NCBI RefSeq assembly: GCF_007989605.1
Contig: NZ_BJUL01000004.1
Location: 236,871-300,870 of the forward strand
Direction of reading: 5' to 3'
Length of the DNA stretch: 64,000 nt
Origin: Vreelandella venusta
Lineage (GTDB): Bacteria; Pseudomonadota; Gammaproteobacteria; Pseudomonadales; Halomonadaceae
Below, in pieces: positions 15,656-26,243 of the stretch (position 1 is the first letter of the stretch; each line of letters starts with the position of its first letter). The position numbers were made by a program, and so were the translations under genes. Under the pieces are notes generated by a model that saw only the letters and a program-made list of their open reading frames with translations, was not told where the DNA came from and made no database searches.

Positions 15656-17740
15656 TCACGCCCGCCCTCCTACGACCGTAGTGACTCGTAACGTACGGTC
15701 ATCCGGTATTTCTGCTTGAGACATCACCACCAGATGACGCACGCGCCGACGTAAGAAACGCGCTAGCACAGCACGCAGCGAGTGCTGTACAACCAGCACC
15801 GGTGCTTCACCGCTACCTTCATGACGCTCCAGGGCCTCTTGTGCCTGCGTCATAAGCGTATCAGCCAGCCCTGGCTCCATCGCACCGTTACCATTCATGG
15901 CCTGCATAAGCACTTGCTCTAACTGGGCATCAAGCCCCATCACGTTGAGCGTTTCCTGGCCAGCAAACCACTGCTGGGTAATCGCACGCCCCAAGGCAAT
16001 GCGCACCAGTGCGGTCAGTTCATTAGCATCTTTTTGCTGACCAGCGTGCTCTGCCAGGGTATCCAACACCGTGCGCATATCGCGTATCGAGACATCTTCA
16101 TCCAGCAGATTTTGCAGAATACGCTGCAGTACAGTCAGCGAAATGGCTTTCGGCACCACCTCTTCGACCAGCGACTTTTGATCCTCACCCAGCTTATCAA
16201 GCAGCTTTTGCACTTCTTGCCGCCCCAGCATTTCTGGCGAGTGGCGATGCAGCAGGTGATTCAAGTGAGTAGCAATGACCGTGCTGGCATCCACCACGGT
16301 ATAGCCGTACACCTGGGCGTGTTCACGCTGATTGGCATCGATCCAGATAGCGGGCAAACCGAAGGCCGGGTCTTGGGTAGGCGTCCCCTGTAATTCTCCT
16401 GAGACCTGACCTGGGTCGATTGCCAGCCACTTGCCCGGCTGTGCATCCGCACGGCCTATTTCTGCCCCCTTCATAGAGAGTACGTAGGTATTCGGCGGCA
16501 GTTCCAGGTTATCGCGTATATGCACCACAGGAGGTAAGAACCCAACTTCTTGGGCAAATTTCTTGCGCACACTTTTAATTCTGGCCAACAGCTCCCCTTT
16601 CTGGCGGGAGTCCACTAGAGGAATAAGCCGATGTCCCACCTCAAGCCCCAGCGTATCAACCAGTTGCACATCTTCCCAACTGGCTTCTGGTGACTCTTGT
16701 TGGGGCAGTGGTACTGCGGAAATTTCCTCTTTTAACAACGCTTGCTCTTTTTGGCGAATCAAATACCACGCTAAGCCCGCCAGTAAGGCTGTGAAAATCA
16801 GAAATACCAGGTTTGGCATACCGGGCACCATACCCAGCAGCCCCATCACCATCGCAGATAGGATCATGACCTGAGGGTTAATAAACAGCTGGCTGATCAT
16901 TTGCTGACCAACATCTTGGTCAGTGTTGACGCGCGATACAGTGACACCGGCGGCGGTTGAAATCACCAGCGCAGGGATCTGAGCCACTAGGCCATCGCCA
17001 ATAGTTAGCAAGGTATACGTACGGGCGGCATCAGCAAACCCCATATCGTGCTGCATCATACCGATCAATAACCCACCGATAATATTGACCACCATGATGA
17101 CCAAGCCAGCCATGGCATCACCACGCACAAACTTGCTCGCACCATCCATCGAGCCATAAAAATCTGCTTCCTGGGCGACTTCAGCGCGCCGCTTTTTAGC
17201 GTCCTCTTCACCAATCAAGCCTGCGTTAAGATCCGCATCAATCGCCATCTGTTTGCCGGGCATGGCATCCAGCATAAAGCGAGCGCCCACTTCGGCAATA
17301 CGCCCAGCCCCTTTGGTAATAACCATGAAATTGATGATCACCAGGATCAAAAAGACCACCAGGCCAACGGCAAAATTACCGCCGACCAGGAAAGTACCAA
17401 ACGCTTCGATGACTTTACCGGCCGCATCTCCACCTTGGTGGCCTTCCATCAGTACAACACGGGTCGAGGCCACATTGAGCGATAGCCGTAATAGCGTGGT
17501 AAACAACAGCACCGCAGGAAAAGCGGCAAAGTCGAGTGGCTTTTCTGCAAACATGCTGACCAGCAGCACCATGATGGCCAGTGCGATATTAAACGTGAAC
17601 AGCAAATCGAGCGCGAAGGGCGGCAAGGGCAGAATCATCATGCCCAAGATCATCAGAATCAGCAGCGGCCCTGCGAGCAACTTCATGCGCACATCGCCTA
17701 TCCAATCGCGCTGATTGATCAACTGGCTTAAGCCTTTCAT
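15656..17740 (-). CDS. flhA: Flagellar export gate protein FlhA
   Basis: FlhA forms the nonameric export-gate ring of the flagellar type III system, and its C-terminal domain docks substrates and chaperones. The 694-residue chain has about eight N-terminal membrane segments (residues about 20-325). It has the conserved FHIPEP-family loop RFMLDAMPGKQMAIDADLNAG and RGDAMAGLVIMVVNIIGG, followed by a soluble domain to the end. Length and motifs are normal. Its start overlaps the flhB stop (ATGA), giving translational coupling, and flhF follows 52 bases later. Confidence 0.97.
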   Translation of the reverse strand: MKGLSQLINQRDWIGDVRMKLLAGPLLILMILGMMILPLPPFALDLLFTFNIALAIMVLLVSMFAEKPLDFAAFPAVLLFTTLLRLSLNVASTRVVLMEGHQGGDAAGKVIEAFGTFLVGGNFAVGLVVFLILVIINFMVITKGAGRIAEVGARFMLDAMPGKQMAIDADLNAGLIGEEDAKKRRAEVAQEADFYGSMDGASKFVRGDAMAGLVIMVVNIIGGLLIGMMQHDMGFADAARTYTLLTIGDGLVAQIPALVISTAAGVTVSRVNTDQDVGQQMISQLFINPQVMILSAMVMGLLGMVPGMPNLVFLIFTALLAGLAWYLIRQKEQALLKEEISAVPLPQQESPEASWEDVQLVDTLGLEVGHRLIPLVDSRQKGELLARIKSVRKKFAQEVGFLPPVVHIRDNLELPPNTYVLSMKGAEIGRADAQPGKWLAIDPGQVSGELQGTPTQDPAFGLPAIWIDANQREHAQVYGYTVVDASTVIATHLNHLLHRHSPEMLGRQEVQKLLDKLGEDQKSLVEEVVPKAISLTVLQRILQNLLDEDVSIRDMRTVLDTLAEHAGQQKDANELTALVRIALGRAITQQWFAGQETLNVMGLDAQLEQVLMQAMNGNGAMEPGLADTLMTQAQEALERHEGSGEAPVLVVQHSLRAVLARFLRRRVRHLVVMSQAEIPDDRTLRVTTVVGGRA

Positions 17741-18903
17741 GGTTGCGCCTCGCTGCCACCGGTATCCCGATTGGAACGTTCCATTTCAGGGGGAACCGAT
17801 AAATTGTCTGGGGTTGGGGGCACCTCGCCTCCTTGTTGTGCGACCTGCTTCAAGCGGAAAGCCCAAGCCATCACTTCAGCCACTGCGGTATACAGTTCCG
17901 CAGGCACTTCCGCGTCTAAATCCACGTGATGATACAGAGCGCGCGCTAAAGGGGCTGCTTCCAGTCTCGGCACACCAGCATCCAGGCCAATTTCGCGGAT
18001 ACGGGCGGCCACGGCATCGGCCCCCTTGGCCACTAGCCTTGGGGCGCCCATACTACCTTCCTTGTACGCTAGGGCCACCGCATAATGGGTTGGGTTGGTG
18101 ATAATGACGTCGGCGTCAGGCACTTTACTCATCATCCGCCCTCTGGCCATTGCTTGCTGCTGCTGGCGAATACGCCCCTTGACGTGGGGGTCGCCTTCCG
18201 ACTCTTTGTGCTCTCGCTTAACCTCTTCCTTGCTCATACGCAGCTTTTTGGCGTTGCTCCAAAGCTGAAAAGGCACATCAATTAAAATAACCACCACTAG
18301 CGATAAAACGATCAGGCCAGCGGCTAGCGCCGACATATTCAATGCGGTCGCCAATGCTTGTTGAATGGGCTGATTCATTAGCCCCATGAACTTACCCAGG
18401 TTGGCGTACAAAAACGCCGCTGCAATGCCGCCGACCAGGATTGATTTGGCAATCGCTTTGGTTAACTCAATCAACGCCTGGGACGAAAAAATACGCTTTA
18501 ACCCTTTCACAGGGTTTAGCTTCGACAGTTTGGGCTGCATGGATTTTGCCGAGACTAACCATCCCCCAAGTAATGCCGGAGCAACCAGTGCGATCACCGT
18601 CAACAGTAAGAACAGCGGCAGCATTGCAAATAGCGTACGCTGCCCCAGATCCAGCGCATTGACCAGCATCGGGGTACTTTCCATGGCGTGACGGCGCTCG
18701 AACAAGAAGGCTTGCTCCATCACCATGCCCAACTGGTCATAGAGCATTTGCCCCATGCTCCACAGTCCAAGCACACCGCCGAATAGCAGCAAAAAGGTCG
18801 CCAGTTCTCGAGACCGGGGCACTTGGCCCTCTTCCCGAGCTTTTTCTAAGCGTCGGGGCGTGGCCTCTTCCGTCTTTTCCTGATCGCTGTCGTTATCTGC
18901 CAT
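17737..18903 (-). CDS. flhB: Flagellar export switch protein FlhB
   Basis: FlhB controls the change from rod/hook to filament export. The 388-residue protein has four membrane segments (about 30-210) and a cytoplasmic domain with the autocleavage motif NPTHYAVALAY near residue 269, all required residues present. The C-terminal tail after about 355 is long and polar (GGEVPPTPDNLSVPPEMER). It overlaps flhA by four bases. A separate protein encoded at 33297-33590 resembles the part of FlhB after the cleavage site. Confidence 0.97.
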   Translation of the reverse strand: MADNDSDQEKTEEATPRRLEKAREEGQVPRSRELATFLLLFGGVLGLWSMGQMLYDQLGMVMEQAFLFERRHAMESTPMLVNALDLGQRTLFAMLPLFLLLTVIALVAPALLGGWLVSAKSMQPKLSKLNPVKGLKRIFSSQALIELTKAIAKSILVGGIAAAFLYANLGKFMGLMNQPIQQALATALNMSALAAGLIVLSLVVVILIDVPFQLWSNAKKLRMSKEEVKREHKESEGDPHVKGRIRQQQQAMARGRMMSKVPDADVIITNPTHYAVALAYKEGSMGAPRLVAKGADAVAARIREIGLDAGVPRLEAAPLARALYHHVDLDAEVPAELYTAVAEVMAWAFRLKQVAQQGGEVPPTPDNLSVPPEMERSNRDTGGSEAQP

Positions 18904-18941
18904 GCGGCCATCCGGCGGTATCTTGCGTGGCTTATCATAAA

Positions 18942-18967
18942 TTCAGCCGCCCCGTGGGGCGGCTGAA
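18942..18967 (-). terminator. GC-rich hairpin between cheZ and flhB
   Basis: A perfect inverted repeat, TTCAGCCGCCCC with GGGGCGGCTGAA, sits 38 bases before the flhB start and 53 bases after cheZ ends on the minus strand. A short TTTAT follows on that strand. It could terminate or attenuate the chemotaxis transcript before flhBA, or protect the upstream mRNA end. Confidence 0.5.
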
Positions 18968-19020
18968 CAAATGCCTATAGTGCCAGATACTGCCTTTCAC
19001 AATGTCTTAATAACAACGCA

Positions 19021-19716
19021 TTAAAAGCCTAATTCGTCCAATAAGTCGTCGACCTGATCCTGACCCGTGACGATATCAGGCGCATTGTCCTTCACCTGTG
19101 GACCATTCAACAGCTCTTCATTACGGCGTGCATTGTCATTTTTCCATTGATCTTCTGCCTTACGCTGCATCGACTCACGGGCATGAGCTCCCGGCACGTT
19201 ATCGATCAGCACTTGCACCAACTGATGCTCAATTTCTCGAATGACATCCATCATCTTTTTGATGACTTGGCCAGTAAGATCTTGAAAATCCTGAGCCATC
19301 ATAATATCGAGCAGCTCTTTATTGGTCGCGGCCGCAATGGTTGGCACATCGCTTAGGTAGGTGCGTGTCTCTTTTACCAGAGCTTTGGCATCGTCCAACT
19401 CTTGGGGTGCTTCAAACCACTCAGCCCAGCGCTTATCAAGCGCTTCAGCACGGTCAGAGAGTTGGTCTTGTAATGGCTGAGCGCGATCAATGGCATTTAA
19501 TGCACGTTCAGCTGCCTGCTCAGTCATGGTAGCGACGTAATGCAATCGGTCACGCGCGTCAGGAATTGCTTCCGCTGCTTTCTCGATCTCTTTGTCCAGA
19601 CCCAGCTCTCGCATGTTGTCGCGCAACATGCGGGTCAGTTTGCCGATGCGAAAGATCAGGTCTTCAGCGGCTTCTTCAGATAGCTGGGTAGCGCTATCCT
19701 GCTCATGCTGACTCAT
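19021..19716 (-). CDS. cheZ: CheY-P phosphatase CheZ
   Basis: CheZ speeds loss of phosphate from CheY-P. The 231-residue protein is mostly helical, with the active-site region [17 protein letters not shown] holding the catalytic glutamine. It ends in the CheY-binding tail [11 protein letters not shown], the expected extreme C-terminus. It lies 42 bases after cheY, as in enterics. Length (enteric about 214) is normal. Confidence 0.95.
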   Translation of the reverse strand: MSQHEQDSATQLSEEAAEDLIFRIGKLTRMLRDNMRELGLDKEIEKAAEAIPDARDRLHYVATMTEQAAERALNAIDRAQPLQDQLSDRAEALDKRWAEWFEAPQELDDAKALVKETRTYLSDVPTIAAATNKELLDIMMAQDFQDLTGQVIKKMMDVIREIEHQLVQVLIDNVPGAHARESMQRKAEDQWKNDNARRNEELLNGPQVKDNAPDIVTGQDQVDDLLDELGF

Positions 19717-19758
19717 CGTGTTGTCTCCTCGTTAACCGAGCATTCAGGCGCAGCCGCT

Positions 19759-20148
19759 TCATTTACCCATCTTATCGAAGATCTTATTTAGCTTTTCTTC
19801 GAGTGTGGCTGCTGTAAACGGCTTGACGACGTAGCCATTAGCGCCCGCTTGGGCGGCCGCGATGATGTTCTCTTTTTTGGCTTCCGCGGTCACCATCAAT
19901 ACGGGTAGCTCTTTCAGTGCTTCATCCTGGCGGATCTCTTTAAGCATTTCCAAGCCGTCCAGGTTTGGCATATTCCAATCAGATACGACGAACTCGAAGT
20001 TACCCGCACGCAGCTTATTCAGCGCGTCCTGACCATCTTCTGCCTCATCAACATTGGTAAAGCCAAGCTCTTTCAACAAGCTGCGAACGATCCGACGCAT
20101 GGTGGGAAAATCGTCCACTACCAGAAAACTCATGTTCTTATCGGCCAT
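19759..20148 (-). CDS. cheY: Chemotaxis response regulator CheY
   Basis: Single receiver domain of 129 residues. The acidic pair is in [11 protein letters not shown], the phosphorylated aspartate in [12 protein letters not shown] (about D58), and the switch threonine and lysine in [11 protein letters not shown] and VVKPFTA. Phospho-CheY binds FliM and makes the motor switch. The gene directly precedes cheZ. Upstream, toward the receptor gene, lies a run of short tandem repeats. Confidence 0.97.
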   Translation of the reverse strand: MADKNMSFLVVDDFPTMRRIVRSLLKELGFTNVDEAEDGQDALNKLRAGNFEFVVSDWNMPNLDGLEMLKEIRQDEALKELPVLMVTAEAKKENIIAAAQAGANGYVVKPFTAATLEEKLNKIFDKMGK

Positions 20149-20191
20149 TGGTTATCCTCTCAATCAAATTATTTCTAACATAATGATACTT

Positions 20192-20263
20192 ATAAAACCG
20201 TCCTTAAAACCGTCCTTAGAACAGCTCTTAAAAACAGTTTTTAAACAGTTCTTAAAACAGCTC
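20192..20263. repeat. Six imperfect tandem repeats of about 12 bases between receptor gene and cheY
   Basis: Successive units start at 20192, 20204, 20216, 20228, 20241 and 20252 and are 11-13 bases long, close to TTAAAACAGCTC or TTAAAACCGTCC. They fill most of the 131-base space between the receptor stop and the cheY start. The period is slightly more than one helical turn. No function is known to me. Confidence 0.75.
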
Positions 20264-20279
20264 TTACCCCCTCAAACGC

Positions 20280-21965
20280 CTAGAACGCTTCCCACTCTTC
20301 GTGGTGGCTAGGCTCTGGGGACCGGCGAGGGCTGGGCGCAGTGGCTGCCTGCGGCCTAGCAGCCGGCACGTTTACTTGGCTACTCGCAGGCAGTGCTTGA
20401 CGCTGCACGCCCTCTTGGCTAGTTAACAAAGCAAAGACAGCCACCGCCTCTTCTAACTTGTTTGCTTGCTCTTCGAGCGACATAGCCGCCGCGGAGGCTT
20501 GCTGAACCAGCGCTGCATTTTGCTGGGTCACTTCATCCATCTGCCCTACCGCTTGGCTGACCTGTTCAATGCCATCGCTCTGCTCCTGAGACGCTGCAGA
20601 AATCTCATCCATAATATCGGTCACCCGACGGACAGCCGTCACCACATCAGACATAGTGGTGCCCGCTTGCTCTACCAGGGTAGAGCCTTGCTTGATTTGT
20701 GCAACAGAGGCATCAATCAGTGTTTTAATCTCTTTTGCCGCATCTGCGCTGCGGCTAGCCAAGTTGCGCACCTCACCAGCGACAACGGCAAAGCCACGCC
20801 CTTGCTCGCCAGCGCGTGCCGCTTCGACTGAGGCATTGAGCGCCAAAATATTGGTTTGAAAAGCGATAGAGTCGATCACACTGGTGATATCGGCCACTTT
20901 CTGGGAGCTGGTAGAAATACCGTGCATGGTCTGTACTACCTGCTCAACCACTTGGCCTCCCTGCTCGGCAGTAGTGGAAGCATCTGCTGCCAGCGTGCTT
21001 GCCTGACGCGCATTGTCGGCATTTTGTTTAACCGTGGCCGTCATTTGTTCCATGCTGGCGGCCGTTTCTTCGATCGAGGCAGCCTGCTGCTCAGTGCGTG
21101 ATGACAGATCCGCATTACCACTGGCTATCTCTCGCGTGCCGTAATGGATTTCACTACTGCCTTCACGAACCCGCGTCACAATCGCCGTCAGGTTTTGCTG
21201 CATCGTGCCCATCGCTGCAAAAAGACGCCCCACTTCGTTTTTGCCTGATGCGGGAACAGGCTCCGTTAAGTCAGCCTGAGATATTTTGTCCAGTCGTCTT
21301 ACGGCATCATTCAACGGCGCGATGACCGTACGGCGTAGAGCGATATAAATTAGCACCGTCACCAATAGCGCAATTGCCACGGCAATCGCATTGACTAGCA
21401 TAAACAGATCGCCTTGCGCTTCAGCGTCGCCACGAATGCTATCTACCTGCTGAAAACCATGCTGCACAAAAGCAGTGGCGCTATTGGCTAAATTGCTCAA
21501 AGGCTCAACCAGCTCGCCGCGAAGCCGATTAAAAGCATTAATGTCCATGGTTTCGAACGTCGCATGCTGCTGTTTGACCAAGGCCAGCACTGCGCGAAAG
21601 TCGTCTATCAATGCCTCGCCCAATGCGTCGTTTGTCGTCGCAGCGAAGCGTTCAAAACGCTGTTCGGCACGGCCAATGCGATCCAGCGCAATGTCGACCT
21701 GGTCATTGGATTGGCGTGTTTGGCCGACCATCAAAAAGTTGGACGCTGTTTCCATGGCCAGCATCGCTTGGTTAAGCAACGAGTCAGCGCGATTAATCTC
21801 GTTGAGCTGGCTATTGCTGATGAGGCTATAGGTTGCCAGGTTAGCCTGGGCATTACGGTCTGCCATAAAGCTAATACCAGCTAACACCACTATCAGCATG
21901 ACAAAGCTAGCCAACGCGGCAATAACGGCAGAGTGAATACTGATATGACGCAATGAGCGTGTCAT
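20280..21965 (-). CDS. Methyl-accepting chemotaxis protein with periplasmic helical domain
   Basis: The 561-residue receptor has a membrane helix (about 13-34), a periplasmic four-helix-type ligand domain (about 35-190), a second membrane helix, and a HAMP domain. A long methyl-accepting coiled coil follows, with the hairpin tip [20 protein letters not shown]. It ends in a P-rich linker and EEWEAF, a tethering tail of the xWxxF type that binds CheR and CheB. The ligand is unknown. It sits between cheB and cheY, where enterics have only cheRBYZ. Confidence 0.93.
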   Translation of the reverse strand: MTRSLRHISIHSAVIAALASFVMLIVVLAGISFMADRNAQANLATYSLISNSQLNEINRADSLLNQAMLAMETASNFLMVGQTRQSNDQVDIALDRIGRAEQRFERFAATTNDALGEALIDDFRAVLALVKQQHATFETMDINAFNRLRGELVEPLSNLANSATAFVQHGFQQVDSIRGDAEAQGDLFMLVNAIAVAIALLVTVLIYIALRRTVIAPLNDAVRRLDKISQADLTEPVPASGKNEVGRLFAAMGTMQQNLTAIVTRVREGSSEIHYGTREIASGNADLSSRTEQQAASIEETAASMEQMTATVKQNADNARQASTLAADASTTAEQGGQVVEQVVQTMHGISTSSQKVADITSVIDSIAFQTNILALNASVEAARAGEQGRGFAVVAGEVRNLASRSADAAKEIKTLIDASVAQIKQGSTLVEQAGTTMSDVVTAVRRVTDIMDEISAASQEQSDGIEQVSQAVGQMDEVTQQNAALVQQASAAAMSLEEQANKLEEAVAVFALLTSQEGVQRQALPASSQVNVPAARPQAATAPSPRRSPEPSHHEEWEAF

Positions 21966-22003
21966 TTTTTTGTTCCCCTTTCTTATTGATGCGTAACGGG
22001 GTG

Positions 22004-23065
22004 TTACACCCGCTGAGCACGCCCTGAAGCGGCAATTAAGGCCATCAACCGCGATGGAATATCATCTAACGCAACCACTTCGACTGCTCCCCCGACGGCG
22101 ATGGCTTCTCTTGGCATACCAAACACCACACAGCTTTGCTCATTTTGCGCAATGGTGGCTGCCCCGGCTTCACGCATCTCAAGAAGACCTGCAGCGCCAT
22201 CCTTGCCCATGCCGGTCAAAATCACACCAATGGCGTTTTTACCCGCATGCTTGGAAGCAGAGTGAAACAGCACATCGACAGAGGGACGGTGACGATTCAC
22301 CGGCGGGCCATCATTTAAGCGCACAACATAGTTGGCACCACTACGGACAAGCTCTAGATGTTGATCGCCCGGCGCGATATAGGCATGGCCCGGTAAGACC
22401 CGCTCGCCATCGGTGGCTTCTTTTACGCTAATTCGGCACAGCCGATCTAGCCGCTCGGCGAAAGAGCGGGTAAAGCCACCGGGCATATGCTGAGTAATCA
22501 AGATGGCCGGTGCATTGGCCGGCAGTGGCTCGAGCACTGAGCGAATTGCCTCTGTGCCGCCGGTAGAAGCGCCAATGATAATCAGCTTCTCACTCGACAC
22601 CATGGGTGCTTTTAGCTGTGTGGGTGGCGGCGCATTTTTATGACGGGCCTGGCGAGGACGCGAGCGGGCAGCAGCGCGCAGCTTGTCGGTAATTTCAGTT
22701 GCATACTCCATCATGCCACTGCGAATACCCAAGCTGGGCTTGGCCACAAAATCCAATGCGCCTAACTCTAATGCACGCAGAGTAATCTCTGAGCCGCTCT
22801 GGGTCAGCGATGACACCATAAGTACCGGCATGGGACGCAGCCGCATTAACCGTTCCAGAAAATCAAGACCATCCATCCGCGGCATTTCTACGTCCAATGT
22901 CAGCACATCAGGATTGTGTTGTTTGATCAGATCCCTTGCAGCAATCGGGTCTGGCGCGACGGCGACGACTTCCATATCCGGCTGAGAGTTGATTATTTCC
23001 GTTAACAAATCACGAATCAGCGCCGAGTCATCAACGCACAACACTTTGATTTTGGCTGCGCTCAA
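22004..23065 (-). CDS. cheB: Chemotaxis methylesterase/deamidase CheB
   Basis: CheB removes receptor methyl groups and deamidates glutamines when phosphorylated by CheA. The 353-residue protein has an N-terminal receiver domain (VDDSALIRD; aspartate in [12 protein letters not shown]) and a basic linker (about 130-155). The C-terminal esterase domain has the catalytic serine in [11 protein letters not shown], histidine in TQHMPGG and aspartate in GMGKDGAAG. It follows cheR by 88 bases. All catalytic residues are present. Confidence 0.96.
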   Translation of the reverse strand: MSAAKIKVLCVDDSALIRDLLTEIINSQPDMEVVAVAPDPIAARDLIKQHNPDVLTLDVEMPRMDGLDFLERLMRLRPMPVLMVSSLTQSGSEITLRALELGALDFVAKPSLGIRSGMMEYATEITDKLRAAARSRPRQARHKNAPPPTQLKAPMVSSEKLIIIGASTGGTEAIRSVLEPLPANAPAILITQHMPGGFTRSFAERLDRLCRISVKEATDGERVLPGHAYIAPGDQHLELVRSGANYVVRLNDGPPVNRHRPSVDVLFHSASKHAGKNAIGVILTGMGKDGAAGLLEMREAGAATIAQNEQSCVVFGMPREAIAVGGAVEVVALDDIPSRLMALIAASGRAQRV

Positions 23066-23153
23066 AGCACGCCTCCTTTATGACGGTAGCCACCTGTGTG
23101 CCATCCCACTCCGCTAAGGCGATTGCCAAAAGGAGTCAACGCACGTAACCGAT

Positions 23154-24038
23154 TTATTTTTTTGCGAGGGTATAAACCGTTTGCCCACGCAGCTTGAATG
23201 CATCGCTGATATACGAAAAATTTTCCGAGTGTCCCGCAAACAGTAAGGCGTCTGACTTCATTAGCGGGGCAAACCGTTTTAGTATCTTGGCCTGGGTATC
23301 TTTATCGAAATAAATCATAATATTACGGCAAAAAACGGCATCGAAAGGGCCTTTTACCGGCCATTGGGGCGCCAGCAAATTAAGCGGCAAAAACTCCACC
23401 AACGATGATACTTCCGGCCTTATACGTGCCAAGCCGGCATGACCACCGGTGCCTTTCTGGAAAAATCGCTTAACCCGCCCTTCATCTAATTTACGTACCT
23501 GCTCAAGCGGATAGATACCGGCACGCGCTTTACTGAGTGCATCGGTGTCAATATCGGTGGCAATGACTTTGGCCTGGGCGGCTTTTGGCCCCAAGGTTTC
23601 TAGCAGCGTCATGGCAATCGAGTAGGGCTCTTCCCCGGTGGACGCCGCTGAGCACCAAATAGTCACCGGACTTTGCTGTTTCTTAATGTGCTCAGCTAAT
23701 AGCGGAAAGTGGTGCGCCTCACGAAAAAAAGCAGTGAGGTTGGTGGTTAAAGCGTTGGTAAACGCCTCCCACTCTCTAGCGTCCGGCTGGCGCTCCAACC
23801 GAGATAAATAGTCGGTAAAACGCGTAATACCGTGGTGACGCAGTCGCTTGGCTAAGCGGCTGTAGACCATTTCACGCTTATGCTCCGCAAGCACTATTCC
23901 GGCGCGCTGGTAAATCAATTCTCGTATACGCGCAAAGTCAGCATCGGTTAGCACCAGATCACGTTCGATCTGCCCTCCCGATGCCCACTGGCCGACGTCA
24001 ACTCCCCGCTCGCGTTGGTCGATCAAAATTCTTCCCAC
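23154..24038 (-). CDS. cheR: Chemotaxis methyltransferase CheR
   Basis: CheR methylates receptor glutamates using S-adenosylmethionine. The 294-residue protein has the small N-terminal helical domain ([25 protein letters not shown]) and the methyltransferase fold, with [31 protein letters not shown] and [10 protein letters not shown]. It resembles the enteric enzyme in length and should recognise the EWExF tails of the three local receptors. The start is uncertain: GTG 24038 overlaps the receptor gene upstream by 16 bases and has no well-spaced ribosome site. TTG 24026 is an alternative. Confidence 0.94.
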   Translation of the reverse strand: MGRILIDQRERGVDVGQWASGGQIERDLVLTDADFARIRELIYQRAGIVLAEHKREMVYSRLAKRLRHHGITRFTDYLSRLERQPDAREWEAFTNALTTNLTAFFREAHHFPLLAEHIKKQQSPVTIWCSAASTGEEPYSIAMTLLETLGPKAAQAKVIATDIDTDALSKARAGIYPLEQVRKLDEGRVKRFFQKGTGGHAGLARIRPEVSSLVEFLPLNLLAPQWPVKGPFDAVFCRNIMIYFDKDTQAKILKRFAPLMKSDALLFAGHSENFSYISDAFKLRGQTVYTLAKK

Positions 24039-26185
24039 TCCTCTACTGCGGCCAACTGCCGCGTGGTTGGCGATGAAGGCGGTTTAGTTGGGCTATCTGG
24101 GAGCAGTGCTGGCGACCGAGAAGCAGTCGGTGCTGGGCTAAGCGCTGCTTTTGGCGAGTTCTGATGATTCAAACGAAACGCTTCAACCGACAGGGCCAAT
24201 AGGCTCGCTTGCTGCTCCAATGCCACGGCGGCGCGCGCTGTTTCCTGAACACGAACGGCATTCTGCTGTGTCGCTTGATCCATTTCGGCAACGGCTTGGT
24301 TCACTTCAGCGATACCGTGGCTCTGTTCTGCTGACGCTGACGAAATGTCATGCATGATCTGGGTAACATTGCGCGCCGCGTCGGCCACCTCACTAATTGC
24401 TACTTCGGCTCGTTTGACCAGCCCAGCGCCCACATTGACTTCTTGATTAGAACCATCAATCAACACGCGAATCTCTTGAGAGGCGCTTGCGCTTCTGCCG
24501 GCTAGCTTGCGCACTTCTTCCGCAACCACCGCAAACCCACGCCCATGCTCACCAGCCCTGGCGGCTTCAACGGATGCGTTGAGCGCCAGAATATTGGTTT
24601 GGAAAGCAATCGAGTCAATTACATTGATGATGTCAGTCATTTTTTGCGAGCTTTGGGTAATTCGCTGCATATTCTCGACCAATTGCGACATTAGCTCCCC
24701 AGTCTGGGTGACTTGCTTAGCATTATTATCGGCAAGACGACGCGCTTCTTGAGCGTTATCGCTGTTTTGACGCACAGTCGTGGTCATTTCTTCCATGCTG
24801 GATGCGGTTTGCTGGAGCGACGCGGCCTGTTGCTCGGTACGAGACGATAGCGCCTCATTGCCGCTGGCAATATCTCGAGCGGCTGGGGTAACCACATTAA
24901 TACCGCCTTTTACATCGCTGATAATGCTGCTCAAACTTTTCCGCATAGTGTTCAGCGACTCCATCAGCATCCCAACTTCATCCCGCTGGTGGGGGGGCAC
25001 TTTTGCGGCTAGGTTTCCGCCCGCAATTTGCAAGGTAAAGCGAGACGCGCTTTTAAGCGGCCGAACAATCGAACGTAACATCAGCCCCCCAAGCAGGATA
25101 AGCGCCAGCACGCCAACACCTAGTACAGCGGCCTGAGCGCTTAGCATGCGGGTTTGACCTTGCTCAGCATCAGCAGCCATTACCTCCGCAGCCACCTGTT
25201 TTTCAGCGATGAGCTGGTTCACCATCGTTGAGAGTTCGCGCCCTTCGTTATTCATCACACTGATGACTGCGTCCAAACCGGTAAACACTTGATACGTGTC
25301 TTCTGCTTGCAAGACGGTTTCCGCCTGGAACATGCCATTGTCTAAAAAGCTTTGCAGCTGAGTATTGAAGGAGCTGGCTAGCGCTGTCGTATTGACATCT
25401 CGGGAGTAGTATTGCTGCCAAGCGGACTCGATCGTCGCCGCGCTATTGGCAATCATGTCGCCCATCTCGAAGCGCTGTTGAATCAGCTCCATGCGCTCTG
25501 GTTCAATCATGGCCTGGCGTGTTTGCGCAATGGTCTGGTCAATTTGCTGTAAGCGAATAACATCTTGCAGGCCATCATGATTTAGCGTCGCTAGCCGCTC
25601 TCCTGCGACATTAAGGCCATACAACCCAAGGCCTCCACTCACCAGCAGCAGTGCGCCAGCGACGACAATCATGCCAACCAATTTAGCGCGCAGAGTATCC
25701 AGTCGTATCCGCTTTAAACCTTGAGTTAAGCCTTTCTTGCGCAACTTCCCCTTGTCTAAATAGAGCTGTTTGTTACGGCCTTCACGGATTTCAGCGTAGG
25801 CCTGTTCCGCTTGGGCGATCGCCTCTCGGGTTGCCTGTACCCTGACCGAGGCATAGCCAACGACCTGGTCGTCTTCAATAATCGGCGTTACGCTGGCACT
25901 CACCCAGTAGTGGTCACCATTCTTGCAACGGTTTTTAACCAGTCCTCGCCATGTTTCACCGCTTTTCACGGTCTGCCACAGGTTTTCAAATGCTGCTGGC
26001 GGCATATCCGGATGTCGAATCAGGTTATGGGGCGCACCTATCAGCTCTTCGTACTGAAAACCACTGATCTCGATAAACGCTGGGTTGGCATAGGTAATGC
26101 GCCCTTTAAGATCCGTGCGCGAAACGAGGAAATCATCGCTCTGTAGTTCAATTTCACGCTGAGTGACTGGCTGGTTATTACGCAT
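24023..26185 (-). CDS. PAS-containing (Aer-type) chemoreceptor with periplasmic domain
   Basis: The 720-residue receptor starts with an Aer-like PAS domain (about 10-125; [10 protein letters not shown] and [17 protein letters not shown] match the FAD-binding energy sensor Aer). Unlike Aer it then has two membrane helices (about 168-190 and 355-377) separated by a roughly 165-residue periplasmic helical domain. HAMP and a methyl-accepting signalling domain with [20 protein letters not shown] follow. It ends VEEWEEF, a CheR/CheB tether. It would combine redox or oxygen sensing inside the cell with a periplasmic signal. It overlaps cheR. Confidence 0.9.
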   Translation of the reverse strand: MRNNQPVTQREIELQSDDFLVSRTDLKGRITYANPAFIEISGFQYEELIGAPHNLIRHPDMPPAAFENLWQTVKSGETWRGLVKNRCKNGDHYWVSASVTPIIEDDQVVGYASVRVQATREAIAQAEQAYAEIREGRNKQLYLDKGKLRKKGLTQGLKRIRLDTLRAKLVGMIVVAGALLLVSGGLGLYGLNVAGERLATLNHDGLQDVIRLQQIDQTIAQTRQAMIEPERMELIQQRFEMGDMIANSAATIESAWQQYYSRDVNTTALASSFNTQLQSFLDNGMFQAETVLQAEDTYQVFTGLDAVISVMNNEGRELSTMVNQLIAEKQVAAEVMAADAEQGQTRMLSAQAAVLGVGVLALILLGGLMLRSIVRPLKSASRFTLQIAGGNLAAKVPPHQRDEVGMLMESLNTMRKSLSSIISDVKGGINVVTPAARDIASGNEALSSRTEQQAASLQQTASSMEEMTTTVRQNSDNAQEARRLADNNAKQVTQTGELMSQLVENMQRITQSSQKMTDIINVIDSIAFQTNILALNASVEAARAGEHGRGFAVVAEEVRKLAGRSASASQEIRVLIDGSNQEVNVGAGLVKRAEVAISEVADAARNVTQIMHDISSASAEQSHGIAEVNQAVAEMDQATQQNAVRVQETARAAVALEQQASLLALSVEAFRLNHQNSPKAALSPAPTASRSPALLPDSPTKPPSSPTTRQLAAVEEWEEF

Positions 26186-26243
26186 CCGCCTACCTTATTT
26201 TTAGTATTGAAGCCGAGGAAGTCATGAGCCTAAACCGCAAGAC

